This document shows, piece after piece, positions 1-8,587 of a stretch of DNA of 64,000 bases. Both the position numbers and the translations under genes were made by a program. The stretch is from Cellulomonas sp. ES6 (GTDB lineage: Bacteria; Actinomycetota; Actinomycetes; Actinomycetales; Cellulomonadaceae): positions 1,674,001 through 1,738,000 of the forward strand of contig NZ_CP125655.1 in the NCBI RefSeq assembly GCF_030053835.1. The letters are read 5' to 3'. The notes under the pieces were generated by a model. It had not been told where the DNA came from. It did no database searches and saw nothing but the letters and a program-made list of their open reading frames with translations. Numbering within the stretch: position 1 is the first letter of the stretch; every line of letters starts with the position of its first letter.

Positions 1-137
1 TCCGCGCGGTGCACGGACACGGAGCGCGGGGCGTCGATGCCCAGGCGGACGCCGTCGCTGCGCACCTCGATCACGGTCACGACGATGTCGTCCCCGATCA
101 CGAGTCGCTCCCCGACCCGCCTGCTCAGCACCAGCAT
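1..137 (-). CDS. csrA: CsrA, carbon storage/translational regulator (3' end outside window)
   Basis: CsrA is a small dimeric RNA-binding protein that blocks translation by binding GGA motifs in mRNA leaders; in flagellated Gram-positive bacteria its main target is flagellin mRNA and its antagonist is FliW. The visible 45 residues begin [17 protein letters not shown], the family signature, and continue through [15 protein letters not shown]. The ATG is at 137; the C-terminus lies beyond base 1. It is the last visible gene of the flbD-to-flhF export operon, 390 bases after flhF. fliW is in the same locus (36405-36830), so both partners of the switch are present. Confidence 0.93.
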   Translation of the reverse strand, partial: MLVLSRRVGERLVIGDDIVVTVIEVRSDGVRLGIDAPRSVSVHRA

Positions 138-527
138 GGCGCCGACCCTACCCGCCGCACGCAAGCGCCCGGCACCCGCGCGCGGCACGTCGTCGACGGC
201 GACGTCGCGACCCGGGCGGTGCCACCCCGCCCACGCCCGCCGACCGCCTACCCGCAGTGCGCCACCGGCCGGCCGGCCGGCCCGCCGTCCCGCGCGCGCC
301 GCGGTGCACACGCCGACCGCGCCGTGGTGCACACTCCGGCCGCGCCGCCATCCCCGCGCCCGCCACCCCGCCGGCCCGCGCCGACCGCGCCGCCGTCCCC
401 GCGCCCGCCACCCCACCGGCCCGCGCCGACCGCGCCGCCATCCCAACGCCGTCAACCCGCCGACCACGCCGACCGCGCCGCCGTCCCCGCGCCGGCCGTC
501 GCCGCTGCCCGGACGCGGAGCCCCGGG
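138..527. other. Spacer between flhF and csrA
   Basis: This 390-base stretch separates the flhF stop from the csrA start. I see no credible gene in it: the open frames are products of extreme GC content and repeats. Its main content is a 45-base tandem repeat (341 to about 503). No clear promoter for csrA was recognised. Confidence 0.6.
341..503. repeat. 45-bp imperfect tandem repeat, about 3.5 copies
   Basis: Units start at 341, 386, 431 and about 474, each beginning CGCGCCGCC(A/G)TCCC. The first two units are nearly identical over 45 bases, the third is 43 bases and diverged, and the fourth is partial. There are no unique spacers, so it is a simple minisatellite rather than a CRISPR. It lies in the spacer between flhF and csrA. 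Confidence 0.85.
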
Positions 528-1797
528 TCAGGCCCAGGTCGTGCCCTCGGGGAGGTGCTCGGCGAGGGCGGCCGCCCACGCGACGCGAGACGCCGGCACG
601 CCGTCGATCCACGCCACCGGGACGCCGAGCCCGAGCACCGTCCCGGGCTCGCTGGTGTCGAACAGCCCGCCGACCGCGAGCGCGTCGAGGGGCCGCCGCG
701 CGCCGACCGCGGCGATCCACCGGGTGCAGTCGCGGCGCTTGCTGCGCGCGTCGACGACGCCCCAGGCCTGGTCGGGCGCGAGGGCCGCGAGCAGCTCGGC
801 CGCCGACTCCTCGCGCACGCGGCCCGGGCGCACGCCGAGCGCGACGACGGTCACGCCGTCGGGGTCGTGGTGCTCGGCGCGCCAGCGCTGCGCGGCGGTC
901 GCGGTGGTCAGCCGGCGTCCGCCGCCGACGGGCTCGGCGTCGCCGGCCGCCACGACCGTCGTGCTGCCGGTGCGCAGGGCGAGCAGGTCCGCGACGCGCG
1001 TGGCGTCCGCCGGGGGCCCGCCACGACGACCACGGTGCCGGGGTCGCGCGGCAGAGGTGGGGCGGGGGCACGGCCGCGAGCAGGCGGGACAGCTCGACGG
1101 GGCCGTCGCCGGTGAGCATCTCGGCCGGGACGCCGAGCTCGGCGAGCACGGCGCGCGGCACGCCGGGTGCCACGGGGGTCGCCGCCTCGGGGGTGGCGTC
1201 GGGCGCGGAGCCACCGGGCGCCCCGCCGGCCGGCGCGGGCCCGGCCGCACCCGCCGGCGACGACGCGCCCGTCACCGCCGGCGCCGCAGCGGGCGCCACC
1301 GACGCGGCGGGCACGCCCAGCGGCTCGAACGTCCGCTCGGCCGCGGCCACCGGCTCGGGCGCCACCTCCAGGTGGTGCTCCGGCGGCAGGCCCGTCATGG
1401 CTCGCATCTGCTCGAGCACGGACGCGAACGCCTGCTCGCCGGTCGACACCCGCGGCGCGCGCTGCTCGGGGAGCCCGGCGGGGACGGCGGGCGACGGCAC
1501 CAGCGTGCCGTCGGGGGCGGCGTCCCCGGCGTCCGCCGCCGCGAGCAGCGCGTCGATGCCCCCGGCGGTCACCACCTGCCCGGCCCCACGGCGCCGCGGC
1601 AGCCCGGCGGTGGGCACCGGCGCCGCGTCGGGCACGTCGATCGTCAGCTCGTACCGCTCGCGCGCGAAGAACCCCGCGATGCCGCCGCTGCGCACCCGCT
1701 CGGCGCGGACGATGCGCGCGGTGGGGCCGAACTCCTCCCGCACGTGCACCATCAGCTCGGCGAGGTCGGCACCCTCAAGCAGCAATCGCGTGGGCAC
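528..1797 (-). CDS. flhF: FlhF-like SRP-type GTPase, frameshifted twice and P-loop degenerate
   Basis: FlhF is an SRP-family GTPase that places or counts flagella. The N-terminus (MPTRLLLEGADLAELMVHVR, then FGPTARIVRAERV) is the FlhF B domain, and an Ala/Pro-rich linker follows. Around 1055-1068 the frame breaks: the segment LPRDPGTVVVVAGP is in a second frame, and after a second break in the G-run at 1012-1016 the sequence continues in the third frame as PPADATRVADLLA to the TGA at 528. Both breaks look like one missing base in a G/C run, so sequencing error is possible. Independently of this, the P-loop expected after VVVVAG (GxxGxGKT) is replaced by GPPADAT, and the NKxD-type motif is not recognisable. 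The start overlaps flhA by 23 bases. Confidence 0.75.
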
Positions 1798-3838
1798 CGC
1801 TCACCACCCCGACGGTCTCGATGCGCACCCCTCCGCCGGTCACCTCGGCGTAGGACAGCACCGGGAGCCGCTCCAGGCCCAGCACGACCACCTTGCGCAG
1901 GGCGGGCCGCAGCGCGGGCGCGCAGACCAGCACCACGGACCGGCCGGTCGCCTCGGCGTCCGTGACGGCCACGCGCAGCCGCTCGAGCATGGCCTCCAGC
2001 CGGCTCGGGTCGGTGACGACCTGCGTGCCGCTGTCCGACGGGCGCAGCGACTCGACGAGCGACTGCTCGAACACCGGGTCGAGGGTGAGCACGCGCAGGA
2101 CGCCGTCCTGCACGTGCTGCGCGCACAGCGCCGGGCCGAGCGCGCCGCGGGCGGCCTCGACGAGGCCCTCCGGGTCGGTGCTGACCTTCGCGCGCAGCGT
2201 CAGCGCCTCGTAGATGCGGCCGAGGTCGCGGATCGGCACCTCCTCCGCGAGCAGCCCCTGGAGCACGCGCTGCACCTCACCGAGCGACAGCAGCCCGGGC
2301 ACGAGCTCCTCGACCACGGACGGGTTGACCTGCTTGACGCCCTCGGTGAGCACCCGGACGTCCTCCCGGCCCAGCAGGCGCGGGGCGTTCGCGGTGATGA
2401 TCGCGCCGAGGTGCGTGATGAGCACGGACACCCGGTCGACCACGGTGGCCCCGGCCATCTCGGCGGCGTGCCGCAGCTCGGCGGCCACCCACTTGCCGGG
2501 CAGGCCGAAGACGGGCTCGACGACCGCCTGCCCGGGGAGGGCGGCCAGGTCGTCGCCGAGCGCCAGGATGCGCCCGGGCGGGACCTCGCCGCGGCCGACC
2601 TCCACGCCGGCGATCCGCACGACGTAGGTGGACCGCGGCAGGTCGACGGAGTCGCGGGTGCGGACCGGGGGCACGACGATGCCGAGCTCCATCGCGATCT
2701 TGCGGCGCAGGCCCCGGACGCGGTGCAGCAGGTCCTGGTCCGGGCCGTTGCCGACCATGTCGACCAGGTCGGGCGCCAGCAGGATCTCCAGGGTGTGGAC
2801 GCGCATCTGCTCGATGAGCGCCTCGGGCGTGTCGTTGCTCGTGGGTGCGGCGGTCGCGGTGGACGCGGCGGCGAGCTCGGCGGCGGCGGCCTCCCGGGCC
2901 TGCGTGGCCTTGAGGCGCTGCCCGACCACCAGCAGGCCGGCGCCGACCAGGACGAACGGCAGCTTCGGCATGCCGGGCAGCAGCGCGAGCGCGAGGGCGC
3001 CGGAGCCGGCGATCATCAGGGCCGTGCGGGACTGCAGCAGCTGCTTGGAGGCGGCCGTGCCCATGTCGCCCTCGGCGGTCGCGCGGGTCACGACGATGCC
3101 GGTGGACACCGACAGCAGCAGGGCGGGGATCTGCGTGACCAGCCCGTCGCCGATGGTCAGCAGGCTGAAGCGCTCGAGCGCCTCCGGCATCGACAGGCCC
3201 ATCTGGACCATGCCGATGACGAACCCGCCGATGAGGTTGATGAGCGTGATGATGATGCCGGCGATGGCGTCGCCCTTGACGAACTTCGACCCGCCGTCCA
3301 TCGCGCCGTAGAAGTCCGCCTCGGCCGCCACGTCCGCGCGGCGCTTGCGGGCCGTGTCCTCGTCGATGAGGCCGGAGTTCAGGTCCGCGTCGATCGCCAT
3401 CTGCTTGCCGGGCATCGCGTCGAGGGTGAACCGGGCCCCGACCTCCGCGACGCGCCCGGCGCCGTTGGTGATGACGACGAACTGGATGACCACGAGGATC
3501 AGGAAGATCACGAGCCCGATGACCAGCGAGCCGCCGACCACGAAGTGCCCGAACGCGTCGATGACGGCCCCGGCGTAGCCGTCGCGCAGCACCAGGCGGG
3601 TGGACGCGACGTTGAGGCCCAGCCGGAACAGCGTGAACACGAGGATCAGCGACGGGAAGACGCTGAAGTCCAGCGGCCGCTGCACGTACATGCTGGTGAG
3701 CAGGATGACGAGCGACGCCGTGATGTTGACGGCGATGAGCACGTCGAGCATCGCCGCGGGCAGCGGCACGACGAGCAGCAGGACGATGCCGACGACGCCG
3801 ACCGGGACGGCGAGCTGCGAGATCTGCCGGTTCTTCAT
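1775..3838 (-). CDS. flhA: FlhA, flagellar export gate protein
   Basis: FlhA is the nonameric export-gate subunit of the flagellar type III secretion system; its membrane part conducts protons and its cytoplasmic ring binds chaperone-substrate complexes. The 687-residue product has the family's usual length. It begins MKNRQISQLAVPVG, with about eight membrane helices over residues 10-320, and contains the conserved FHIPEP-region equivalents (LDFSVFPSLILVFTLFRLGL and DAMPGKQMAIDADLNSGLI). The C-terminal half is the soluble domain. The ATG at 3838 starts at the first family-like residue; the open frame upstream is low-complexity Arg/Pro and was left out. It lies 103 bases after flhB and overlaps flhF. 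Confidence 0.98.
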   Translation of the reverse strand: MKNRQISQLAVPVGVVGIVLLLVVPLPAAMLDVLIAVNITASLVILLTSMYVQRPLDFSVFPSLILVFTLFRLGLNVASTRLVLRDGYAGAVIDAFGHFVVGGSLVIGLVIFLILVVIQFVVITNGAGRVAEVGARFTLDAMPGKQMAIDADLNSGLIDEDTARKRRADVAAEADFYGAMDGGSKFVKGDAIAGIIITLINLIGGFVIGMVQMGLSMPEALERFSLLTIGDGLVTQIPALLLSVSTGIVVTRATAEGDMGTAASKQLLQSRTALMIAGSGALALALLPGMPKLPFVLVGAGLLVVGQRLKATQAREAAAAELAAASTATAAPTSNDTPEALIEQMRVHTLEILLAPDLVDMVGNGPDQDLLHRVRGLRRKIAMELGIVVPPVRTRDSVDLPRSTYVVRIAGVEVGRGEVPPGRILALGDDLAALPGQAVVEPVFGLPGKWVAAELRHAAEMAGATVVDRVSVLITHLGAIITANAPRLLGREDVRVLTEGVKQVNPSVVEELVPGLLSLGEVQRVLQGLLAEEVPIRDLGRIYEALTLRAKVSTDPEGLVEAARGALGPALCAQHVQDGVLRVLTLDPVFEQSLVESLRPSDSGTQVVTDPSRLEAMLERLRVAVTDAEATGRSVVLVCAPALRPALRKVVVLGLERLPVLSYAEVTGGGVRIETVGVVSGAHAIAA

Positions 3839-3941
3839 CACAGGTCCTCGGGGGTGTCGGGTCGGTCGGCGGGGCGGACACGATCGGCAGGGCACGGCGC
3901 ACGGCGGTCCCCTCCCTTGGTCATCGGCAGGCGGGGCCGGG

Positions 3942-5099
3942 TCATGCGGCCTTCTCCGCACGCATCCGCCGGCGGGCGGCGGCGACGGTGGTCGGGACGT
4001 CGTCCGGGGCGACGGAGCCGCCGGGCATGGTGTGGCGGCCCATCGCGGCGCCGCGGCGCTTGAGCTGCATGACGAACGCCAGCACGCGGGCCACCGCGGT
4101 GAACAGGTACGCGGGGATCTCCTGGTCGACGGCGCAGGCCGCGTGCAGCGCCCGCGCCAGGGGGACGTCCTCGACCATCGGGACCCGGTGCTCGGTCGCC
4201 TGCGCGCGGATGCGGGCCGCGACGGCGCCGGCGCCCTTCGCGACGAGGCGGGGCGCGCCGGTGCCCGGCACGTACTTCAGGGCGACGGCGACGTGGGTGG
4301 GGTTGACGATCACGACGTCCGCGTCGGCGACGGCCGCCATCATGCGGTTGCGGCTCATCGCCATCTGCTTGGACCGGATCTGCCCCTTGACCAGCGGGTC
4401 GCCCTCGGTGCGCTTGTTCTCCTCCTTGATCTCCTGGCGGGACATGCGCGTCTGCTTCCGGTTGCGGCGGATGACGACGAGCAGGTCGACCGCCGCGAGC
4501 AGCACGCCCGCGGAGACGCCCCACACCAGGAGCTGCTTCACGCCGGACCCGGCCACGCCGAGCATGTGCGCGAGCGGGATGCGGCCGGTGCCCATGAGCT
4601 GCGGCACGAGGGCCTGCACCGCGAGGTACAGCACGGTGCCGACGACGGCGGTCTTGAGCAGCGTCTTGGCGCCCTCCCACCACGCGTGCGCCCCGAAAAG
4701 CCGCTTCACGCCCGACACCGGGTTGAACTGCTGCACGTTCGGCTTGAACTTCTTGACGTGCACGCCGCCCTGCGCGACCGCGACCGCGATCACGACGCCC
4801 GCGACGACCGCGAGCATCGGGCCGATCGTGCCGACGACCGACCAGAGGCCGTCCCCGAGCAGCTGCGTGACGGTGCCGGCGTCGGGCGACGCGATGGCCT
4901 CGCGCACCGACCCGAGCTGCTCGAACGCCGCGTCGGCCGCCCGGCTCGCGGTGCCGGGCAGCATGATCGCCGCGGCAGCCAGCCCGACCCAGGCGGTGAG
5001 GTCCTGGGACCGGGAGAGCTTCCCGTCCCGGTGGACCTGCTTCATCCGCTGGGCTGTGGCCTTCTCGGACTTCTCCCCGCTGTCCCCGCCGCCGCTCAC
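3942..5099 (-). CDS. flhB: FlhB, export apparatus substrate-specificity switch protein
   Basis: FlhB is a membrane component of the flagellar exporter whose autocleavage switches export from rod/hook to filament substrates. The 385-residue product starts VSGGGDSGEKSEKATAQRMK, has four membrane helices in residues 35-210, and carries the autocleavage site NPTH at 266-269 in the context VIVNPTHVAVALKY. The GTG at 5099 overlaps the fliR stop as GTGA, indicating translational coupling. Length and motif are complete, so it should be functional together with the FliK ruler encoded upstream. Confidence 0.98.
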   Translation of the reverse strand: MSGGGDSGEKSEKATAQRMKQVHRDGKLSRSQDLTAWVGLAAAAIMLPGTASRAADAAFEQLGSVREAIASPDAGTVTQLLGDGLWSVVGTIGPMLAVVAGVVIAVAVAQGGVHVKKFKPNVQQFNPVSGVKRLFGAHAWWEGAKTLLKTAVVGTVLYLAVQALVPQLMGTGRIPLAHMLGVAGSGVKQLLVWGVSAGVLLAAVDLLVVIRRNRKQTRMSRQEIKEENKRTEGDPLVKGQIRSKQMAMSRNRMMAAVADADVVIVNPTHVAVALKYVPGTGAPRLVAKGAGAVAARIRAQATEHRVPMVEDVPLARALHAACAVDQEIPAYLFTAVARVLAFVMQLKRRGAAMGRHTMPGGSVAPDDVPTTVAAARRRMRAEKAA

Positions 5100-5854
5100 G
5101 ACGCGACCCCCAGCATCGCCTCGAGCGCGCGGCCCGCCAGGTCGTCGATGACGCCGGGCATCGCGAGGTACGCGAAGCCGGCGAACGTCACGGTCATCAA
5201 GATCTTCAGCGGGAAGCCCATCGCGAAGGCGTTCAGCGCGGGCGACACGCGGGTGAGCAGCCCCAGGCCGACGTCGGTGAGGAACAGCACGACCAGCAGC
5301 GGTCCGCCGATCTGCAGCGCCGCCAGGAACATCTGCGTCAGCCCGGTGGTCGCCACCGACGCGAGCGCGGCGAGGTCCAGGCCCGCCCCCGGCGGCACGG
5401 CGTCGAACGACCGGGCCAGCCCTCCGATGAGCACCTGGTAGGCGCCCGAGACGAACAGCAGCACCAGGCACGTCCAGTTGTACAGGCGGGCGAACTGGGC
5501 GCCGGACGTCATGTTCTGCGGGTCGAACGCCTGCGCGAGCTGGAACCCGCCGAACAGGTCGATGAGGTTGCCCGCCGCCTGCACGGCCGCGAACACCAGC
5601 GACACCAGGAACCCGAGCGCGGCGCCGACGACGGCCTCCAGCACCAGGGCCCCGACGAACTCCCCCGTCGACGTGGTGGCGACGACGTCGAGCCGCGGCA
5701 GGACGGCCAGCGCGAGGCCGACCGACAGCATCGCCTTGACCGTCCCCGGGATGCCGCGGTGCGCGAACGGCGGCGCGACCACGAAGAACGCCGCGAACCG
5801 GACGCCCGCGAGCATCGCGGTCTGCACGGCCGCCAGGGAGAGCGTGACGTCCAT
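5096..5854 (-). CDS. fliR: FliR, flagellar export gate protein
   Basis: FliR forms the FliPQR export channel at the base of the flagellum. The 252-residue protein is almost entirely hydrophobic with about six membrane helices and has family landmarks such as PPFAHRGIPGTVKAMLSVGL near residues 29-48 and the segment LIDLFGGFQLAQAFDPQ in the middle. It is 6 bases downstream of fliQ and overlaps flhB by 4 bases. The start MDVTLSLAAVQTAML fits the FliR family. Confidence 0.97.
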   Translation of the reverse strand: MDVTLSLAAVQTAMLAGVRFAAFFVVAPPFAHRGIPGTVKAMLSVGLALAVLPRLDVVATTSTGEFVGALVLEAVVGAALGFLVSLVFAAVQAAGNLIDLFGGFQLAQAFDPQNMTSGAQFARLYNWTCLVLLFVSGAYQVLIGGLARSFDAVPPGAGLDLAALASVATTGLTQMFLAALQIGGPLLVVLFLTDVGLGLLTRVSPALNAFAMGFPLKILMTVTFAGFAYLAMPGVIDDLAGRALEAMLGVAS

Positions 5855-5860
5855 CCCGGG

Positions 5861-6133
5861 TCAGCCCCCGAGCAGGCTGGGGATGCGCTCGAAGAGCTCC
5901 TGCGTGAACGACACGAGCTCCGAGATCATCCAGTTCCCGCACACCAGCAGCGCCACGGCCGCCGCGATCGCCTTGGGGACGAACGACAGCGTGACCTCCT
6001 GGATCTGCGTCACGGACTGCACGAGGGACACGGCGAACCCGACGACCAGCGCGGTGACGAGCACCGGCGCCGCGAGCTTCGCGGTGAGGATCAGGGCGTC
6101 CAGCCCGATGTCGAGGACGGCCGCGGTGTCCAT
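5861..6133 (-). CDS. fliQ: FliQ, flagellar export gate protein
   Basis: FliQ is a 90-residue two-helix membrane protein of the FliPQR export channel. The sequence MDTAAVLDIGLDALILTAKL followed by PVLVTALVVGFAVSLVQSVTQIQE matches the family in both length and the conserved Q-rich turn after helix 1 (QSVTQIQEVTLSFVPK). Its ATG overlaps the fliP stop by one base. Confidence 0.97.
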   Translation of the reverse strand: MDTAAVLDIGLDALILTAKLAAPVLVTALVVGFAVSLVQSVTQIQEVTLSFVPKAIAAAVALLVCGNWMISELVSFTQELFERIPSLLGG

Positions 6134-7029
6134 CAGCCACCCCCCGCCGACGCCGCGCCCACGAGGGCGGTGACGATGAGGCCCCAGCCGTCCACCAGCA
6201 CGAACAGCAGCAGCTTGAACGGCAGGGACACCATGACCGGCGGCAGCATCATCATGCCCATGCTCATCAGGACCGAGGACACGACCAGGTCGATGACGAG
6301 GAACGGCACGAAGATGACGAACCCGATGATGAACGCCGAGCGCAGCTCCGAGAGCATGAACGCCGGGATGAGCGTGAGCATCGGCACGGACGCCGGGTCC
6401 TCGGGGTTCGGCTGGTCCGCGGCCCGCGTCAGCAGGGCGAGGTCGGCCTCCCGGGTGTGTCCCAGCATGTAGTCGCGCATCGGCGCCGACCCGGCGTCGA
6501 GCGCGGTCTGGAAGTCCATGCTGCCGTCCAGGTACGGCTGCACCGCGTCCTGGTTGACGTCCGACAGCACCGGCGCCATGACGAACAGGCTGAGGAACAG
6601 GGCGAGGCCCGCGATGACCTGGTTCGGCGGCACCGTCGTCAGGCCCAGGGCGTTCCGGGTCAGGGACAGCACCACGAAGATCTTGGTGAAGCCCGTCATC
6701 ATCAGCAGCAGCGCCGGCGCGACGGACAGCAGCGTGATGCCGATGAGCACGACGATCGAGCTGCTCGGCGAGCCGTTGACGCCGTTGATCGCGACGGACA
6801 CCTCGCCGCCGCCCGAGGGGTCGGCCGGGCCGGTGGGGGCGGCGGGGCCGTCCGGCGGGACCGGCGCGGCGTGCGCGACGCCCGAGCCGAGCACGACGAG
6901 GACGACGGCGAGCGCCAGCACGGCGGCCAGCACGAGCGGCCAGGTGCGGCGGGGGGCGCGGGGAGTGGTGGGGGCGGCGGTCAGGGCCGGCCGCACGGCG
7001 GCGGGACGCACCCGCAGGTCGGTGGTCAC
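6133..7029 (-). CDS. fliP: FliP, flagellar export gate protein
   Basis: FliP forms the pentameric core of the export channel. The 298-residue product has a cleavable-looking signal sequence (LVLAAVLALAVVLVVLGSGVAHAA, residues about 30-53), an acidic/Gly-rich stretch, and then the conserved body: LLSVAPALLLMMTGFTKIF, LGLTTVPPNQVIAGLALFL and the C-terminal helix pair ending MGMMMLPPVMVSLPFKLLLF. The GTG at 7029 overlaps the fliO stop by 4 bases, which decides this start over longer in-frame options. Confidence 0.97.
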   Translation of the reverse strand: MTTDLRVRPAAVRPALTAAPTTPRAPRRTWPLVLAAVLALAVVLVVLGSGVAHAAPVPPDGPAAPTGPADPSGGGEVSVAINGVNGSPSSSIVVLIGITLLSVAPALLLMMTGFTKIFVVLSLTRNALGLTTVPPNQVIAGLALFLSLFVMAPVLSDVNQDAVQPYLDGSMDFQTALDAGSAPMRDYMLGHTREADLALLTRAADQPNPEDPASVPMLTLIPAFMLSELRSAFIIGFVIFVPFLVIDLVVSSVLMSMGMMMLPPVMVSLPFKLLLFVLVDGWGLIVTALVGAASAGGG

Positions 7030-7874
7030 CGGCGCACCGTCCGCTCGCGCAGCGCCGCGACGGCCTGCTTCCACGTGGACGGGGCCAGCACGGAGCCGTG
7101 CAGGGCACCGGTGGCCTCCGCCGGGTGGGCGGCGAGCTCCAGCCGCGCGGCGTCGACCTCGGCGACCTCCAGGCCGGCGAGGCCGGGCACCGGCTCGCTG
7201 CCGACGGGCTCGACGGGGATCGCCGCGGCGGCGGCGAGGGCGGCGGCGGCCGACGCGGCGGAGGCAGCGGCGGCGTCGCGCGCGGGGCCGGAGACGGAGC
7301 CGGGGGTCGTCGGCGCGGTCGGCGCGGTCGGTGCGGTCGGCGCGGGGGCGCTGCTCGCGGTGGCCAGGGCCTGGGCGAACACGCGCTCGCGCTGCTCGGC
7401 CGACCCGGCGGCGGGCTGTGCGGACGGCACCTGCGGGGCGGCGGACGCGGGCGCGGGCGGCACCGCGGGCGACGCCGGCACCGCGGGCGAGGTCGCCGAG
7501 GGCCGGGCGGCCCGCGCACGCCGGGGCGTCGGCAGCACGGCCGCGGCGAGCGAGCCGAGCGTGACCGGCGCGCGGTCCGCGGCGGTCGGCGCGGTCGTCG
7601 CCGGGGAGGCGGGGGCCTCGGCCGGGGCGGGCGCCAGCTCGGTCAGCATCGTGACGTTCTGCTCGCCGTACCCGAGGAGCAGCCGGCGGTTGCCGACGGC
7701 CACCACCGCGACGCCGGCGTGGCGGCCGAGCGCCTGGCGCCCCACCACCTCGACCGCCGGGCCCGCGGGACGGCGGCGCGCACCCCACCCGGCGCGGCGC
7801 GCGAGGACCCAGATGAGCCCGATCACGCACGCCAGCGCCAGGAGGACGCGCAGCCCCAGGACGACGGAGTCCAT
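7026..7874 (-). CDS. fliO: FliO, flagellar biosynthesis protein with long low-complexity tail
   Basis: FliO is a small membrane protein that assists FliP assembly. The N-terminus MDSVVLGLRVLLALACVIGL is one membrane helix, followed by the compact FliO domain (VEVVGRQALGRHAGVAVVAV, then LLLGYGEQNVTML; residues about 45-85). The remaining two thirds of the 282 residues are an Ala/Pro/Ser-rich disordered tail with TAPTAPTAPT repeats, much longer than in enterobacterial FliO. The start overlaps the fliN stop by one base. The first 90 residues support the identity; the tail's function is unknown. Confidence 0.9.
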   Translation of the reverse strand: MDSVVLGLRVLLALACVIGLIWVLARRAGWGARRRPAGPAVEVVGRQALGRHAGVAVVAVGNRRLLLGYGEQNVTMLTELAPAPAEAPASPATTAPTAADRAPVTLGSLAAAVLPTPRRARAARPSATSPAVPASPAVPPAPASAAPQVPSAQPAAGSAEQRERVFAQALATASSAPAPTAPTAPTAPTTPGSVSGPARDAAAASAASAAAALAAAAAIPVEPVGSEPVPGLAGLEVAEVDAARLELAAHPAEATGALHGSVLAPSTWKQAVAALRERTVRR

Positions 7875-8587
7875 CAGAGGGCGCCGTCCTCGCCCCGGGC
7901 GATCTCGGTGATGCGGATGCCGAACTCCTCGTCGATCACGACGACCTCGCCGCGGGCGATGAGGCGGCCGTTGACCATGACGTCGGCGGGGCTGCCGGCG
8001 GCGCGGTCCAGCTCGAGCACGGCGCCCGGGGTCAGCTCCAGCACCTGGCGGACCGGCAGCTTGGTGCGGCCGAGCTCGGCGGTCAGGGTCATCTCCACGT
8101 CGTAGAGCACCTGCAGGCTGGCGCGCTGCGTCGGGACGCCGGGCGTGCGGGGCGTCGGCTCGGTGCGCAGCCGCAGCGCGAACCAGGCCTGCACGCCGTC
8201 GTCCGTGGTGAGCGCCACCAGGTGGGCGTCCGCGGGCAGCGCGGTCGCGACCGGCTCGGTGCGGGCGGCCTCGAGCACGCCGGCGCCGAGCTCGGCGACA
8301 GCGGCCTCCAGCGCGGGGCGCAGGGCGGCGGCGAGGTCCAGCGGGCTGCCGTCGGGCGCACCGGCGGCGAGCGCCTCGCTGACGGCCGCGTCGGCGACGA
8401 GCACGAGGTCCGCGCTGTTCGGGCCGACGAACGACGCGACGACCGCGAGGGCGGCCGGGTCGGGGCGGGCACCCGCCGGGGCGGGCGCGGGCACGAGGGG
8501 CGCGGCGGCGGGCAGCAGCCGGGCGGCGGCGGTGGCCGCGGCGAGCGCGACCGCGGCGTCCGTGGTCTCGGCGGTGGGGGCGTTCAT
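7874..8587 (-). CDS. fliN: FliN/FliY-type flagellar motor switch protein
   Basis: FliN is the C-ring switch protein that receives CheY-P together with FliM. The C-terminal 80 residues form a typical SpoA domain (LYDVEMTLTAELGRTKLPVR, then LTPGAVLELDR and ARGEVVVIDEEFGIRITEI). The 237-residue protein is longer than enterobacterial FliN and has an N-terminal CheC-like or FliY-like half (residues 45-145), but I do not see a clear CheC phosphatase motif. It is coupled to fliM and fliO by 1-base overlaps. Confidence 0.95.
   Translation of the reverse strand: MNAPTAETTDAAVALAAATAAARLLPAAAPLVPAPAPAGARPDPAALAVVASFVGPNSADLVLVADAAVSEALAAGAPDGSPLDLAAALRPALEAAVAELGAGVLEAARTEPVATALPADAHLVALTTDDGVQAWFALRLRTEPTPRTPGVPTQRASLQVLYDVEMTLTAELGRTKLPVRQVLELTPGAVLELDRAAGSPADVMVNGRLIARGEVVVIDEEFGIRITEIARGEDGAL

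Noticed and set aside
341..503. Tandem repeats as a possible CRISPR array
   Set aside because: Units are contiguous with no unique spacers and no cas genes are present.
138..527. Small gene between flhF and csrA
   Set aside because: Open frames consist of the repeat and lack a start with ribosome site or any recognisable family.
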